This document shows, in pieces, positions 1 to 10,800 of a stretch of 64,000 bases of DNA (the first letter of the stretch is position 1; each line of letters begins with the position of its first letter). Source of the DNA: Leptospira wolffii serovar Khorat str. Khorat-H2 (GTDB lineage: Bacteria > Spirochaetota > Leptospiria > Leptospirales > Leptospiraceae); NCBI RefSeq assembly GCF_000306115.2, contig NZ_AKWX02000012.1:186001-250000 (forward strand), written 5' to 3'. The translations under genes and the position numbers were made by a program. Below the pieces are notes generated by a model, which saw only the letters and a program-made list of their open reading frames with translations, was not told the DNA's origin and ran no database searches.

Positions 1-174
1 CGCATAGCGAATGACGGTGGGGCTGATCCATCTTCACTAATTCAACCCCTATCTTTTGCTTGGCAAAATCCATGTATAGGCTTAACGTCTCTTCTTGAGC
101 TTAGGAGGCCGCTTATTCTGCGGGTCTTGGATTTCTCCCCGGATTATTCACTCAGATCATTAGCGAGAAAAATT
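1..174. other. left-edge region without a confident gene
   Basis: I find no complete gene here. On the minus strand a frame opens with an ATG at about position 73 and runs off the left edge without a stop (24 codons, beginning MDFAKQKIGVELV). A different minus-strand frame ends at a TAA at 82-84 after a very basic tail (NKRPPKLKKRR). Either could be part of a gene that continues leftwards or is broken, but neither can be identified from so little sequence. The last part is the leader of the ankyrin gene. Confidence 0.3.
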
Positions 175-1203
175 ATGAATAAGAATATATTATTAATCTT
201 AGTGATGGTTTTTTCATTACAGTATTGCTCGACTACACCCAAACTACTCGAGTCGATTAGAAATCATGATAGACATACTGCTTTCGGGCTTCTCGATAAT
301 GATCCATCCTTAATATCCGTTCGCGATCAAAACGGAAATTCTGCCTTGCATTATGCCGTTTCCGTATCCGATGACGACCTCCTGATCGAATTGATCAAGA
401 GATATCCTAATATAAATGTAAATGTCCAAAATAATAACGGCACTTCTCCGGTTCATATCGCTGCCGAAAAGCAGAACTTAAACGCTCTTAGGATACTCTT
501 AAAATCCGGGGCAAATTTCGAACTTAAGACGAATATGGGCTCTACTCCTTTGTTGCTTGCCGTCTTTAAGAATGCACTTCCATCTATCAAATTTTTAATC
601 GAGACGGCAAAAGCGAATCCGAATGTGATCGATAAGGACGGGACGCCTCCGCTTATATATGCGATCTATAAGAGCTATACGGAAGTGGCTTTGTATTTGA
701 TCGAACACGGAGCGGATTGCAATCTTAAGGACAAGGACGGAATTAGTCCCTTGTTCGAGGCCGCCACTCGGGGAAATCTGAATATAGTAAAGGCGTTGTT
801 GGCCCGAGGAGCGCCTATCGACGACCAAATGTCTAAGGGTTTTACCCCCTTGCATAATGCCATCGGTTTTAGTAGATATGAGACCGCCGATTTCCTGATT
901 GAAAGCGGCGCAAATCCTAATCTCTCGAATCGGGACGGTCTGAATGCGGTTCTATTCGCATGCGCCAACGGTAATTTAGCTATTCTTGAAAAAGTTATAA
1001 AGTTCGGCGGAAGCTTAAATTCTCAAGACAATAGAAAAAGGACGGCGTTGCACTTTGCGGCATATAATGGTCGTTTACCGATTGCGACTTATCTATTAAG
1101 TAAAGGCGCAAGTTTATATGCAAAGGATTTGGATGGCAAAACGCCGTACGATATGGCCTTAGAAAGAAAGAATAAGGATCTATACGATATACTTAAGCCG
1201 TAG
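175..1203 (+). CDS. ankyrin-repeat lipoprotein
   Basis: This protein of about 342 residues begins with a lipoprotein signal: a short basic start, a hydrophobic stretch (ILLILVMVFSLQ) and a Cys after LQY, which fits the relaxed spirochaetal lipobox. The rest is a chain of about nine ankyrin repeats of roughly 33 residues with the usual GxTPLHxA and LLxxGAxxN patterns, such as GFTPLHNAIGFSRYETADFL and RTALHFAAYNGRLPIATYLL. The open frame extends upstream to a TTG at 127, but the ATG at 175 gives a clean signal peptide and is preferred. Ankyrin repeats bind proteins; the partner cannot be read from sequence. The product is probably anchored to a membrane by lipid. It has no obvious operon partner: the next genes lie on the other strand. 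Confidence 0.8.
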   Translation: MNKNILLILVMVFSLQYCSTTPKLLESIRNHDRHTAFGLLDNDPSLISVRDQNGNSALHYAVSVSDDDLLIELIKRYPNINVNVQNNNGTSPVHIAAEKQNLNALRILLKSGANFELKTNMGSTPLLLAVFKNALPSIKFLIETAKANPNVIDKDGTPPLIYAIYKSYTEVALYLIEHGADCNLKDKDGISPLFEAATRGNLNIVKALLARGAPIDDQMSKGFTPLHNAIGFSRYETADFLIESGANPNLSNRDGLNAVLFACANGNLAILEKVIKFGGSLNSQDNRKRTALHFAAYNGRLPIATYLLSKGASLYAKDLDGKTPYDMALERKNKDLYDILKP

Positions 1204-1325
1204 ATTGTCGAATTCGCTTATTCAATACCATTTTTGAATCATATCAAAGTAAAGAAGGTTCAAGGTCGCAAGTTTTATGATTCACGTAAGAGCTGCGAAG
1301 TCGTTTTTGCATTCGCCGTCGCAAC

Positions 1326-1892
1326 CTATTGTTTCTGAGATCCCGCCGAAATCGCCGTAGTCAATAGCCAAACGATGCCGAATGCGTAAAAATTGAAATT
1401 GTAGGTATAATCTTCTTCCCGGACGAAGCTCACGAAAAAGAGATCCGGGAGCAGTAGTCCGGCCGCGAGAAGGATTCCGGAAAAAATTTGTAGGAAAAGA
1501 AGCGTCTTGGGAACCCAAGAACTTCTCCAAAAGCCGCCGAAAAAGAAGACGAGGAAAGAAGGTAGGATAAAGAAGATATTTGAACCCACTCTTACGCTGA
1601 CATTCTCCACCGTGCTTCTTACTGGTTCGTTCCCGAAAAGAGCGCCTAACTTAGAGAAAAATCCTCCGGAAGTCTCCGTCCCTAGATCGATGGAATAATC
1701 CACCCAGGCGCTCAAGCTGAAAAATAATTGCGTTAAGGCCAAAATAAAGAGCAGCTTTTCCTTTCCCGATTTTTCCGAGAAGAATTCGGAGAATCTTCCT
1801 ATTAGCTGGGAGAGAAATTTCTTCCAGCCTTGGATGACTATCGGCAGGGCGGGGATTGCCAGGCTTAGATCGCGGATCAAATTTCGGATCAT
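1326..1892 (-). CDS. hypothetical integral membrane protein
   Basis: I do not recognise a family for this 188-residue protein. It has about four hydrophobic segments that could cross the membrane: around residues 46-66 (LLFILALTQLFFSLSAWV), 105-122 (NIFFILPSFLVFFFGGF), 129-150 (TLLFLQIFSGILLAAGLLLP) and 168-182 (FYAFGIVWLLTTAIS). Charged loops separate them. Its ATG overlaps the stop of the RidA gene by four bases (1889-1892), so the two are probably translated from one transcript. No catalytic motif is visible. The reading frame is clean and its residue pattern is typical of a real membrane protein. Confidence 0.65.
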   Translation of the reverse strand: MIRNLIRDLSLAIPALPIVIQGWKKFLSQLIGRFSEFFSEKSGKEKLLFILALTQLFFSLSAWVDYSIDLGTETSGGFFSKLGALFGNEPVRSTVENVSVRVGSNIFFILPSFLVFFFGGFWRSSWVPKTLLFLQIFSGILLAAGLLLPDLFFVSFVREEDYTYNFNFYAFGIVWLLTTAISAGSQKQ

Positions 1893-2347
1893 CCGACCGA
1901 AACCGTGAGTTCGACTTCTACCGGGGACCCGAGCGGCAATGCGGAATTCCCGACTGCGAATCTAGCGTGCTTTCCCTTTTCTCCGAATATCTCGAGCAGA
2001 AGATTCGACGCATGATTTGCCACTAAATGTTGTTCCGTGAAATCCGGACTGGATGCAACGAAGACGCCGATTTTCACGATGGCTTGGATTTGGTCCAGAT
2101 CTCCTATGATCCCCGAAATTGCGGCGAGTCCGTTTAAGGTGGCTTGCTCCGTTGCGGTTTTCAGATCCTCCACTTTCAATCCGGCCCCTAAGGTTCCTGT
2201 AAGTAGAAGCTTACCGTCTTTCAGAGGCAATTGTCCCGAAGTAAAAACGAAGTTCCCGGCCCTATTTGCGGGTATATAGGCAGCAATCGCCTTGGGGACG
2301 GGTGGGAGTTCCAACCCTAAGGATTTGATCTTTTCGAGGACGCTCAT
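1889..2347 (-). CDS. RidA/YjgF-family protein
   Basis: This 152-residue protein matches the RidA (YjgF/YER057c) superfamily along its whole length. It begins SVLEKIKSLGLELPPVPKA, has FTSGQLPLKDGKL in the first third, and ends with the block HARFAVGNSALPLGSPVEVE, whose Arg corresponds to the substrate-binding Arg of RidA. Family members hydrolyse reactive enamine or imine intermediates made by PLP enzymes; this longer subgroup (about 150 residues) is less well characterised, so the substrate is unknown. It is cytoplasmic and likely trimeric by analogy. It is the first gene of a two-gene minus-strand unit with the membrane protein that follows. Confidence 0.85.
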   Translation of the reverse strand: MSVLEKIKSLGLELPPVPKAIAAYIPANRAGNFVFTSGQLPLKDGKLLLTGTLGAGLKVEDLKTATEQATLNGLAAISGIIGDLDQIQAIVKIGVFVASSPDFTEQHLVANHASNLLLEIFGEKGKHARFAVGNSALPLGSPVEVELTVSVG

Positions 2348-2509
2348 TCTTATGCGGGTTCCTTTTTTCTATTTTCTCTTCTATTCCTGGATCGGTTTGC
2401 CTTTTTTCAAGCAGATTCGGAAGATTCTTTTTCCTCGGACGTTTTCCCAAGGCCTCGGGGATTTTCCTTTACGTAGGGGGTGGCTTTGGCAAGCTTTTGC
2501 TAGGCAAGC

Positions 2510-3306
2510 ATGTCCTCTAAACTGGAATTGGAACCCCATCCCGATTTTCCCGACGCCTATATGGTTTGTCGTCGGACGGGAGTCCATTACTACAGATTAG
2601 CAAAGGAAAGGAAATACGAAGATTCGTACTTCCAGGAAGAATACAAAAACCAGTACAAAAAGACCTACTATGAAGACGAGGCTCAACTCAGAAAGTTGGC
2701 CGGTATTCGTCTGGATATGATGAGTTCCTTCCAAAACCCGGAAGGGTTGACTCTTTTCGAATTAGGTTGTGCTGCCGGATTCTTTCTTTCCGAGGCGGCT
2801 AAAAGAGGTTATAAGGTCAAAGGATTGGAGCTCTCCAAATCGGAATCGGAATACGCACGAAATAATTTGGGTCTGGACGTCCTATCCGGCTCGTTTCTAG
2901 ACGATTCCGTTCTGCCCGACGAGAAGTTCGACGCGGTATGCGCCTTCTTCGTAATAGAACATTTTCCGGATGCAGAAGATGTCTTCGCAAGAATCACAAA
3001 TCTGGTAAAGCCGGGAGGACTCTTGTTCCTCGGACTCCCTTCCTTAAACGGACCTTCTTTTCGAACGAATCCCCTGGAATGGCTTCGCACCCATCCATCG
3101 GATCATTTTTGGGATTACTCTCCCGATTCTCTGGAAAAGATGTTGAAAATGTACGGTTTCGTTACGTTGTGTAAGAAGCCTATGTCCTACCACCCCCAAA
3201 GAGACCGGGGCTGGAAGGGAAAATACCTGACACAAAGTCTTTTCGTCCGCTACGCCAACCTTTCCTGCTACGCCGACACATTTCACTCAATCGCGATTAA
3301 GAAAAC

Positions 3307-3310
<4 letters not shown>
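2510..3310 (+). CDS. class I SAM-dependent methyltransferase
   Basis: This 266-residue protein has a class I methyltransferase core. The SAM-binding motif I is LFELGCAAGFFLSEA (around residues 83-97), followed by an acidic end of strand 2 (KVKGLELS). FDAVCAFFVIEHFPD and a late LVKPGGLLFLGLPS complete the Methyltransf_11/23 pattern. The N-terminal 50 residues (PDAYMVCRRTGVHYYR) resemble the short leader of methyltransferases that act on sugars or lipids, but no zinc-binding Cys cluster is present, so the substrate is open. The gene overlaps the helicase start by four bases (ATGA at 3307-3310), which suggests coupled translation. Confidence 0.8.
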
Positions 3311-4968
<1,658 letters not shown>

Positions 4969-6006
4969 TATCGGTTTTTCTCTGTAACCTATCCCTTTTC
5001 GCCGAAGCAAGAGTTCCTACGATCGGGCATCAGGGATACGTCTCCTTCGAAGAGATCAAGAAGAGGATCCCCGGGCTCCAATCCAAATTCGAGCCGGCTA
5101 CGATGGTCGGCTCCGTTTTACACTCGGGGGGAGAACTTCGCTTCAAAATCGGTTCCTCCTTTTACGCGGTCAACGGTAGTTTAGAAAAAACGAATTTGCC
5201 CGCGATCTATCGGGAAAAGGATTTTTTGCTACCTCCGGAATTCGTGGAGGCTATTTTCGTCCGTCTTCTTTCCGGAGACGTGAATTACGAATTCAAGGCA
5301 GGAGAACTCGTCTTCGACCTGTTGCCTAAGGCGGAGAAACTGAGATTATCCGCAATCATTCTAGATGCAGGGCATGGAGGAAAGGATCCCGGGACTTCTT
5401 CTCCCAAAGGACTCCAGGAAAAACACGTTTCATTGCAGGTGGCTAAGATTCTCAAGAAATTCTTGAACAAAGTTTATCCGGAGGTTCGGGTGGTTCTTAC
5501 CCGGGGAGACGATACTTTCATTGAGCTGGAGAGAAGGTCGGAGATCGCAAACAAGGAGATCCATAAGGGCGGGTCCGTGCTATTCGTAAGTTTGCATTGC
5601 AACGCCTCCATTTCGGACGATGTGAACGGTTTCGAAGTCTATTATCTTTCTCAGACCCCTTCCACGGAGGCCGCCCGGGAAACCTCTTTATTCGAGAATA
5701 GGATCTCGGGGAAGAAGGGAGGACCGAATTACGGGAAAATCCAAGCCGGAATGATGTCTTCCTTGATCCAAAGGAGGAGTAGGCTTCTAGCCGTGAGCGT
5801 CGAATCCGAGATGAAAAAAAACCTCGCTTCCAAGATATTGTCTAGAGGGGTGAAGAAGGCAGATTTCTCCGTCTTAAGAGGGAGCCTGATGCCGGCCATC
5901 CTGGTCGAGTTGGGATACTTAACCAACGGAAAAGAATCCGGTTTGTTGGCCGATAAGGCCCAGCAGGTGAAATTGGCCAAAAGCATATTAGAAGGTGTGA
6001 GAGCGT

Positions 6007-6765
6007 ATGAACTGGCAAAAGATTAAGGAAGTCTGGGCGAAGGTAATCGTACGTTGGGAAACCTTTTATAATTGGATTTTCGGTCTAGCCACGACTCCGC
6101 CGGATTCCGCCGAGTCTAAACGAGTTCTATTTCTTACCTATTCCTGGATCATCGTGCTACTTTTTCTGACTGGATTCATTCTTTCCGGAAAGAATCCGCT
6201 GAAACTCTTGGTTCCCTTCACTCTTTACGATCTTCCGAATTTCGATCATAGAAAGGAAACCGTAATATACGGATCCGACGGAGAGGGAGAAGTCTTTCCC
6301 GTAAAGAGAAAGGTGCTTCTGACAGGAGAGGATTTCCGTCACGACGTTCTGACTCTAGTCGGAGAAACGGGAGAATCCAGCTATTTCGATCCGAGCGTTC
6401 CTAACGCGTCCGCTCAATTTAGAAGTCTGAAAAAATTACCGAATTTACAGGACTCCGTGATCTCCATTTGGAAGAGAGGAGACGTGCTTCTTTTGGATCT
6501 TCGTAGATCCACTATCGAAGGACTACTTACGGATATGAAATTTCGGATCGATTATACCTACGCCAGCCAGATGACGGAAGAACAAAAGGAAGCCGAGATC
6601 GCACGCAAGAAGTCCGTTCTTCTTTCCTCGGCGTTTTTGGCTGTGGAAAAAACACTATTCGAAAATTATCCGGAGATTCATCGTATAGAATATAGACTTG
6701 GAGGAGAGCCGGGAGATATTCCGGGATTAACCTACTCTTTGTCAACTTCTCATAATCGACAATAA
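6007..6765 (+). CDS. membrane-anchored protein, possibly GerMN-like
   Basis: This 252-residue protein has one strong transmembrane segment near residues 42-62 (VLFLTYSWIIVLLFLTGFIL). After it comes a domain with the rhythm of a GerMN domain: GEVFPVKRKVLLTGEDFRHD early, an SVISIWKRGDVLLLDL strand in the middle, and a final FENYPEIHRIEYRLGGEPG. The GerMN reading is tentative because key residues are not strictly conserved in that domain. It overlaps the preceding amidase gene by 20 bases (ATG at 6007), so it probably belongs to the same operon and may act with the amidase at the cell wall. The protein would face the periplasm. Confidence 0.65.
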   Translation: MNWQKIKEVWAKVIVRWETFYNWIFGLATTPPDSAESKRVLFLTYSWIIVLLFLTGFILSGKNPLKLLVPFTLYDLPNFDHRKETVIYGSDGEGEVFPVKRKVLLTGEDFRHDVLTLVGETGESSYFDPSVPNASAQFRSLKKLPNLQDSVISIWKRGDVLLLDLRRSTIEGLLTDMKFRIDYTYASQMTEEQKEAEIARKKSVLLSSAFLAVEKTLFENYPEIHRIEYRLGGEPGDIPGLTYSLSTSHNRQ

Positions 6766-6910
6766 GATCCCTTTTGCGGGACTCTAAGGCTCCGAGTCGT
6801 TTCTTCATAAGCGCCTCCATTGCGCTTTTCGGGTTTCGATTCGGTGAACGATCGTCGATCAATTTACTGCTTGCACTTTCCATTATGATCTCTAAGAGTC
6901 TTGGTGCCGG

Positions 6911-7303
6911 ATGGATGATGTTCTAAGATTCAATGGGGGAGTTAAAAGGTCTCCCGAAATAGACGCTTGGTTCCTAAGGCAGCCCGACGAACTAAAGGTT
7001 CTGGCAGAACCTTGGTTTGCTCATATGAGGGCGTGTGGGGACGATCTTCTCGAATTATTGCACGATGGGCACCCCACTGCTTGCGTTCGGGATGTGGCGT
7101 TCGGATATGTCAATATATTCACTGCGCATGCTAACGTGGGCTTTTTCAATGCCGTAGCTTTGGGCGATCCCGCAAAGATACTCGAGGGCACCGGGAAAAG
7201 AATGCGTCATGTGAAGCTTCGTCCGGGTATTCCCGTCGACGAGGAGGCTCTTGGAAATCTGATCCGAGCTGCGTATTCGGATGCAAGAAAGAGACTTGGC
7301 TGA
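6911..7303 (+). CDS. DUF1801 (YdhG-like) domain protein
   Basis: This 130-residue protein matches the DUF1801/YdhG fold. It has the opening helix ending PDELKVLAEPWFAHM, a central strand pair (VAFGYVNIFTAHANVGFFNA) and the closing block GKRMRHVKLRPGIPVDEEAL. The family includes the Bacillus protein proposed as an iron chaperone (frataxin-like fold), but most members have no known function, so I make no functional claim. It stands alone: 145 bases follow the previous stop, and the following gene, which is of similar small size, starts 50 bases downstream. Confidence 0.8.
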   Translation: MDDVLRFNGGVKRSPEIDAWFLRQPDELKVLAEPWFAHMRACGDDLLELLHDGHPTACVRDVAFGYVNIFTAHANVGFFNAVALGDPAKILEGTGKRMRHVKLRPGIPVDEEALGNLIRAAYSDARKRLG

Positions 7304-7353
7304 ATGATTCCGATTGATTCGTGAATTGTAAGCGCTTCGATAAAAACTAATTT

Positions 7354-7707
7354 ATGATCTCTTTAGAAAAATTAAGAACGCTGGCATTAGCCCTTCCGGA
7401 AGCGAAGGAGGCTCCTCATTTCGAGAAGATTTCCTTTCGGGTGAAGAATAGAATCTTTGCGGCAGTAGATCCGAAATCTAAGATTGTTACTCTAAAATTC
7501 GATCAGAACGATCAGGATTTTTTCTGTTCCGCCTCGAAAGGAGCCGCGTATCCCGTGGATAATAAATGGGGACAACAGGGATGGACCAGCGTGGATATGA
7601 AATCCGTCAATTTAGCCTTATTTAAAGACATGATTATCATCTCCTATTGTGGCGCCGCTTCTAAAAAATTGGCTGAGTTAGCAAGAAAGAGCCTTTCTTC
7701 TAAGTGA
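7354..7707 (+). CDS. MmcQ/YjbR family protein
   Basis: This 117-residue protein fits the MmcQ/YjbR family. Recognisable parts are the opening LRTLALALPEAKEAPHFEKISFRVKNRIFA, the strand KIVTLKFD, the lone W of GQQGWTSVDM and the closing helix of LFKDMIIISYCGAASKKLAE. Members have a double-wing DNA-binding-like fold and are often called DNA-binding proteins, but a specific role is not established. It follows the DUF1801 gene at 50 bases on the same strand, and the two families often occur close together in genomes, so they may be co-transcribed. Confidence 0.8.
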   Translation: MISLEKLRTLALALPEAKEAPHFEKISFRVKNRIFAAVDPKSKIVTLKFDQNDQDFFCSASKGAAYPVDNKWGQQGWTSVDMKSVNLALFKDMIIISYCGAASKKLAELARKSLSSK

Positions 7708-7724
7708 TCGAAAGCCATTCTCTA

Positions 7725-7760
7725 AAAGCGCGCCCAACCCTAGTGGGCGGGGGCCGGTGC
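7725..7760 (+). terminator. possible GC-rich hairpin after YjbR gene
   Basis: A short hairpin, CGCCCA and TGGGCG around a seven-base loop, lies just past the stop of the YjbR-family gene and is followed by a G-rich run. There is no proper T-tract, so it may be a rho-dependent site or a repeat rather than an intrinsic terminator. Confidence 0.35.
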
Positions 7761-7828
7761 GGTGGATTTACGAATTCCCTTATCATAATTCTTTCGGTTT
7801 TGCAACTACAATCGGTCCGGATTAATAT

Positions 7829-7856
7829 TGTAGGAACTCCTGAGGATTTTCGGTAT
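7829..7856 (+). repeat. TGTAGGAACTCCT motif, degenerate copy
   Basis: This stretch carries TGTAGGAACTCCT followed by ATTTTCGGTA. The same words (TGTAGGAACTCCT, then ATTTTCGATA) recur exactly 800 bases downstream at 8629. Here the right half of the palindrome has decayed (TGAGG instead of TACAA). It sits in the intergenic stretch before the DUF2164 gene. Confidence 0.6.
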
Positions 7857-7953
7857 TTTACAGAGTGATTCGTTGATTGCTTTGATTCCGTTTAGGTTTG
7901 AAACGACAGAAAATTCACTTCTCTATTTTCGAAAAAAATAGATCATTCACCAT

Positions 7954-8214
7954 ATGGCGATAGAACTCAGTAAAGAAGAAAGCAAATCGATTATACATTC
8001 GATCCAGAAATATTTCGAGAAGGAACTCGACATGGAGATTGGGGAGATGCAATCCGGATTTTTGCTGAAATACTTCCTCACCGAAATCGGACCTTTTGTT
8101 TATAACAAAGCCATCAAGGACGCCGAGGACTATCTGATCGAACGGGCTAACGATCTTTCCGCAATCTATCACCAAGAGGAACTTACTTATTGGGTAAAGA
8201 ACAAGGGTAAGTAA
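7954..8214 (+). CDS. DUF2164 family protein
   Basis: This 86-residue protein has the full DUF2164 pattern: an opening IELSKEESKSIIHSIQKYFEKELDMEIGE in pieces, then LLKYFLTEIGPFVYNKAIKDA and a last helix with YLIERANDLS. Members are small, mostly helical and of unknown function. The ATG at 7954 has no strong ribosome-binding site visible. The gene lies between two copies of the TGTAGGA repeat, followed 24 bases later by the decayed hydrolase gene. Confidence 0.8.
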   Translation: MAIELSKEESKSIIHSIQKYFEKELDMEIGEMQSGFLLKYFLTEIGPFVYNKAIKDAEDYLIERANDLSAIYHQEELTYWVKNKGK

Positions 8215-8238
8215 GATGATTATATACTTCAGACACTA

Positions 8239-8601
8239 TTGATGAAGAAAATACCCTTGCTCACGATTGCCTTCTTTCTCATTTGTATTTTCTCACTGTA
8301 TCCTTATTTGTTTAGGAAACTTCTATACTTTGGAAAATCTGAAACAATCGATCCGAAAATAATTCCGGGTAAATTTCTTACTATAGATCGTTCGGGTAGA
8401 AAGGTAAATGTTCACCTTTGATTAGCAAACAGTCCATCTCAAGAATTGGTAGTAATGCTTCACGGCCAGGAAGGCACTATGTATGGAGAATCGAGATTTC
8501 TAAAGCATTTTTACGAAACGGGATACTCTGGACTTTTAATCGAATATGCGGGTTAGGACAGCCGACGAATTACGGAATATAGTGTCGTCATTCCCGGGAT
8601 C
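8239..8601 (+). pseudogene. decayed alpha/beta hydrolase
   Basis: A 60-codon frame starting with a signal-anchor-like stretch (KIPLLTIAFFLICIFSLYPYLF) stops at a TGA at 8419-8421. The same frame then continues through LANSPSQELVVMLHGQEG and YGESRFLKHFYETGYSGLLIEYAG before a TAG at 8554-8556. LHGQEG at the end of a hydrophobic strand is the oxyanion-loop block of alpha/beta hydrolases, and the TAG falls where the family has the Tyr of a GYG turn (TAC to TAG). A third stop follows at 8602. The part that would hold the catalytic Ser, Asp and His is absent. I read it as a nonsense-mutated, truncated gene. Confidence 0.6.
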
Positions 8602-8628
8602 TAGCAATTGGAATAGGTCCCCTTTTAC

Positions 8629-8644
8629 TGTAGGAACTCCTACA
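8629..8644 (+). repeat. TGTAGGA-AC-TCCTACA palindrome
   Basis: This is a perfect 7-bp inverted repeat (TGTAGGA/TCCTACA) around two bases, lying between the decayed hydrolase and the next gene. Related copies occur at 7829, 34470, 59681 and, inside modB, 58735. From memory such words are common between leptospiral genes, but I could not check that. Confidence 0.7.
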
Positions 8645-8718
8645 AATTTTCGATAGTTCTATAATTCGGTTCTAGAGGGGTTGTTTTGAGCCGGTTCCGG
8701 GTCGATACTAGGAAAGCC

Positions 8719-9984
8719 ATGCCCAGAATTTTTTCCCTCCAATCTCGGCTCCTATGGTTCGGCCTTCCGTTCCTGGCTACCGTATCCTTCTTGGCTGCGG
8801 CCCCCGACCTCCAGAATGCGCCTGAGATCGGAAACATCACCGATTTTAGGACGGATAGGATCGCATTCCATTATATACAACTCGTGGACAAGGAAGGAAA
8901 GTCTCTTCCCGATCGCAACCTGAACAAGGATAGTTCGGAAGCTACATTAGTGATTATAGATAGAGGTCAATTGACCCTCTTGAAAGACGGTTTCGACGAC
9001 CCGACCCAAGTTAGGGAAAAGGAGAAAGAATATCTTTCAAAGATCTATAGATTTAGTCGCTTACGTGAATTGGAGCAGGAATACTCTAAACTTCCGGAAT
9101 CGGAAAAGAGCGCAGCGCCGCAAAAAGGAGAGGGTCTCTCTTCTCCAGATTCTACAAAGCCGGCTTCCGTACAAGCTCCGGCTGAAACGGAGCAAAAGAA
9201 CAAAGAGTTCGATTTGCTCGTTAAATACGACGAAGATCTTTTGAAGGCGTACGCCGCAGAGAAGGCCGCCTTTGCCGAATATTCCAGAACGGATAGAATC
9301 TACGGAAAGGATTCTCCGAAGACGAGTTCCTTGAAGAATCGCTACGAGGAATTCAAGGCCAAGACCCAGGAAAGAAAGAAATTCCTGTTGGATTTCCTAC
9401 GAAATCCTAACCCGGACTCGAATCCTTATCCGGGAGACAGAAAGGATCAGAACTTCTATACGAATCATTCCAACGGAATTCCGGATTATTATCTGCATTC
9501 CACGACTCCCAGGGAAGTGGACGGAATGATGAGGGGAGAAGAAGAGGTCGGCAAGAAATACGGAAACGTATACAAGGCCGCAAGAGACAGACTCATAGAT
9601 TCCCAAATAGATAAATTATATTATTATCTCTGGAACAGAGATATGACCAACACAAGGGTTAAAGTCGAACGTTATATGAAAGGGAAAAAGGTCACCGTAA
9701 TCACCGGCGATTCCACCGTATACACGATGGTGGATAAGGAAGGGGACGGAGTCACCGAGTCTTTCTTTGTGGATTCTCCCGGCCTCAGATTCTCCTGGGG
9801 AAGAGACCTTCCGAATATAATATCTATATCCAATTGCACGGAAGAGCAGATTCTTTCCAAGATCAAGGCGCTCGGGGACGATGTAGCATCGGGAAGAATC
9901 CCGAAAAAGGTGGAAAAGTTGGATCTCACCGTCCCGGAAGAGCAGATTCTTCTAGAGCTTAAGCCGTTATTGAAAGATCTATAA
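8719..9984 (+). CDS. exported protein of unknown function
   Basis: I do not recognise a family for this protein of about 421 residues. It starts with a Sec signal peptide (LLWFGLPFLATVSFLAAAPD). The frame extends 11 codons upstream to a TTG at 8686, but the ATG at 8719 gives a normal signal. The middle part is highly charged with long helical runs (EKEKEYLSKIYRFSRLRELE and AAEKAAFAEYSRTDR), probably coiled coil. The last third is more strand-like, with VKVERYMKGKKVTVITGDST and FFVDSPGLRFSWGRDLPNI. It is likely periplasmic or surface associated and may be lineage specific. A hairpin with a T-rich tail follows its stop. Confidence 0.75.
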   Translation: MPRIFSLQSRLLWFGLPFLATVSFLAAAPDLQNAPEIGNITDFRTDRIAFHYIQLVDKEGKSLPDRNLNKDSSEATLVIIDRGQLTLLKDGFDDPTQVREKEKEYLSKIYRFSRLRELEQEYSKLPESEKSAAPQKGEGLSSPDSTKPASVQAPAETEQKNKEFDLLVKYDEDLLKAYAAEKAAFAEYSRTDRIYGKDSPKTSSLKNRYEEFKAKTQERKKFLLDFLRNPNPDSNPYPGDRKDQNFYTNHSNGIPDYYLHSTTPREVDGMMRGEEEVGKKYGNVYKAARDRLIDSQIDKLYYYLWNRDMTNTRVKVERYMKGKKVTVITGDSTVYTMVDKEGDGVTESFFVDSPGLRFSWGRDLPNIISISNCTEEQILSKIKALGDDVASGRIPKKVEKLDLTVPEEQILLELKPLLKDL

Positions 9985-10011
9985 TATTCTTAAGGTCGAA
10001 ATTCCTTGCGA

Positions 10012-10800
10012 TCAGAAGCCGCGAAAAATCGGCTTTCTCTTTTCTTCGATGGATCTTATCGTTTCCTTGAAATCCTTGGACAAGAAATTTAGAGCCTGGG
10101 ACTCGGCTTCTTTTCGGAGCGCCGCGTTCAATTCTTCCCGATTGTAGCTATTTTTCTTGAGTTCGCTTAAGGCCATTGGTGCGCTTTCGCTCAATGAAAT
10201 CGCGATTTCGGTCGCTCTTTGCAAAACCTCGTCCTTAGGGACGGAGTCGTAGCATATTCCTAATTTATAAGCTTCTTTGCCGCTTAAGGTTTCCGCTAAG
10301 AAAAGCAGACGGTTTGCGATCTCGTATCCGAAGAGTTCCTTGGTTATATAGCTGGATCCCATACCAGGATGGATTCCTAATTTAACGAAGTTGAATTGAT
10401 ATTTACCTTCGTCGGCGAATACGCGGATATCGCAAGCAAGAGTGATGGAGAGTCCGGCTCCGATTGCATGTCCGTTCGCCGCACAAATGATCGGAACGTT
10501 TAGGTCCCGGACCGTAAGGAAAAGATTGTAGAATTCGTACATCTCCTTCTTGTTGGTCTCGAAGGATTTTTCCGCAAAAGATTTAAGCAGTTCGAAATTC
10601 CCGCCCGCGGAAAATATGCCGTTCTTTCCGGTCACGACCACGGCGCGAGGAGGATTTTTTTTGAGCCTTTCAATATGGGCTTTGAACTCCATGCCCATAT
10701 CTACGGTCATGGAGTTCTTAGTTTGCGGGTTATTAAGATAAAGGATTTCTATCCTGGATTCGTTTGAAAGTTCGACGGTTTCCGAGTCGACTAATGCCAT
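10012..10800 (-). CDS. enoyl-CoA hydratase/isomerase family protein
   Basis: This 262-residue protein belongs to the crotonase superfamily. The two oxyanion-hole segments are visible: [15 protein letters not shown] (around residues 59-73), and [20 protein letters not shown] with the Gly-Ala-Gly turn. The signature region continues with [17 protein letters not shown] and the C-terminal helix. The second segment lacks an obvious catalytic Glu in the usual place, so hydratase activity is not certain; isomerase or another crotonase reaction on an acyl-CoA is possible. It is cytoplasmic. It begins where the upstream hypothetical gene ends (shared base at 10800), so the two form an operon. Confidence 0.85.
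   Translation of the reverse strand: MALVDSETVELSNESRIEILYLNNPQTKNSMTVDMGMEFKAHIERLKKNPPRAVVVTGKNGIFSAGGNFELLKSFAEKSFETNKKEMYEFYNLFLTVRDLNVPIICAANGHAIGAGLSITLACDIRVFADEGKYQFNFVKLGIHPGMGSSYITKELFGYEIANRLLFLAETLSGKEAYKLGICYDSVPKDEVLQRATEIAISLSESAPMALSELKKNSYNREELNAALRKEAESQALNFLSKDFKETIRSIEEKRKPIFRGF
10016..10042 (+). terminator. intrinsic terminator
   Basis: The stem AAGCCG/CGGCTT has an eight-base A-rich loop and is followed by TCTCTTTTCTT. It lies 31 bases after the stop of the exported protein gene and overlaps the last codons of the convergent enoyl-CoA hydratase gene. Confidence 0.6.

Noticed and set aside
6527..6883. 118-codon minus-strand frame with a charged helical N-terminus
   Set aside because: It overlaps the membrane protein gene at 6007-6765 by 239 bases, and its C-terminal part is only an antisense reading of that gene. 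No ribosome-binding site or partner supports it.
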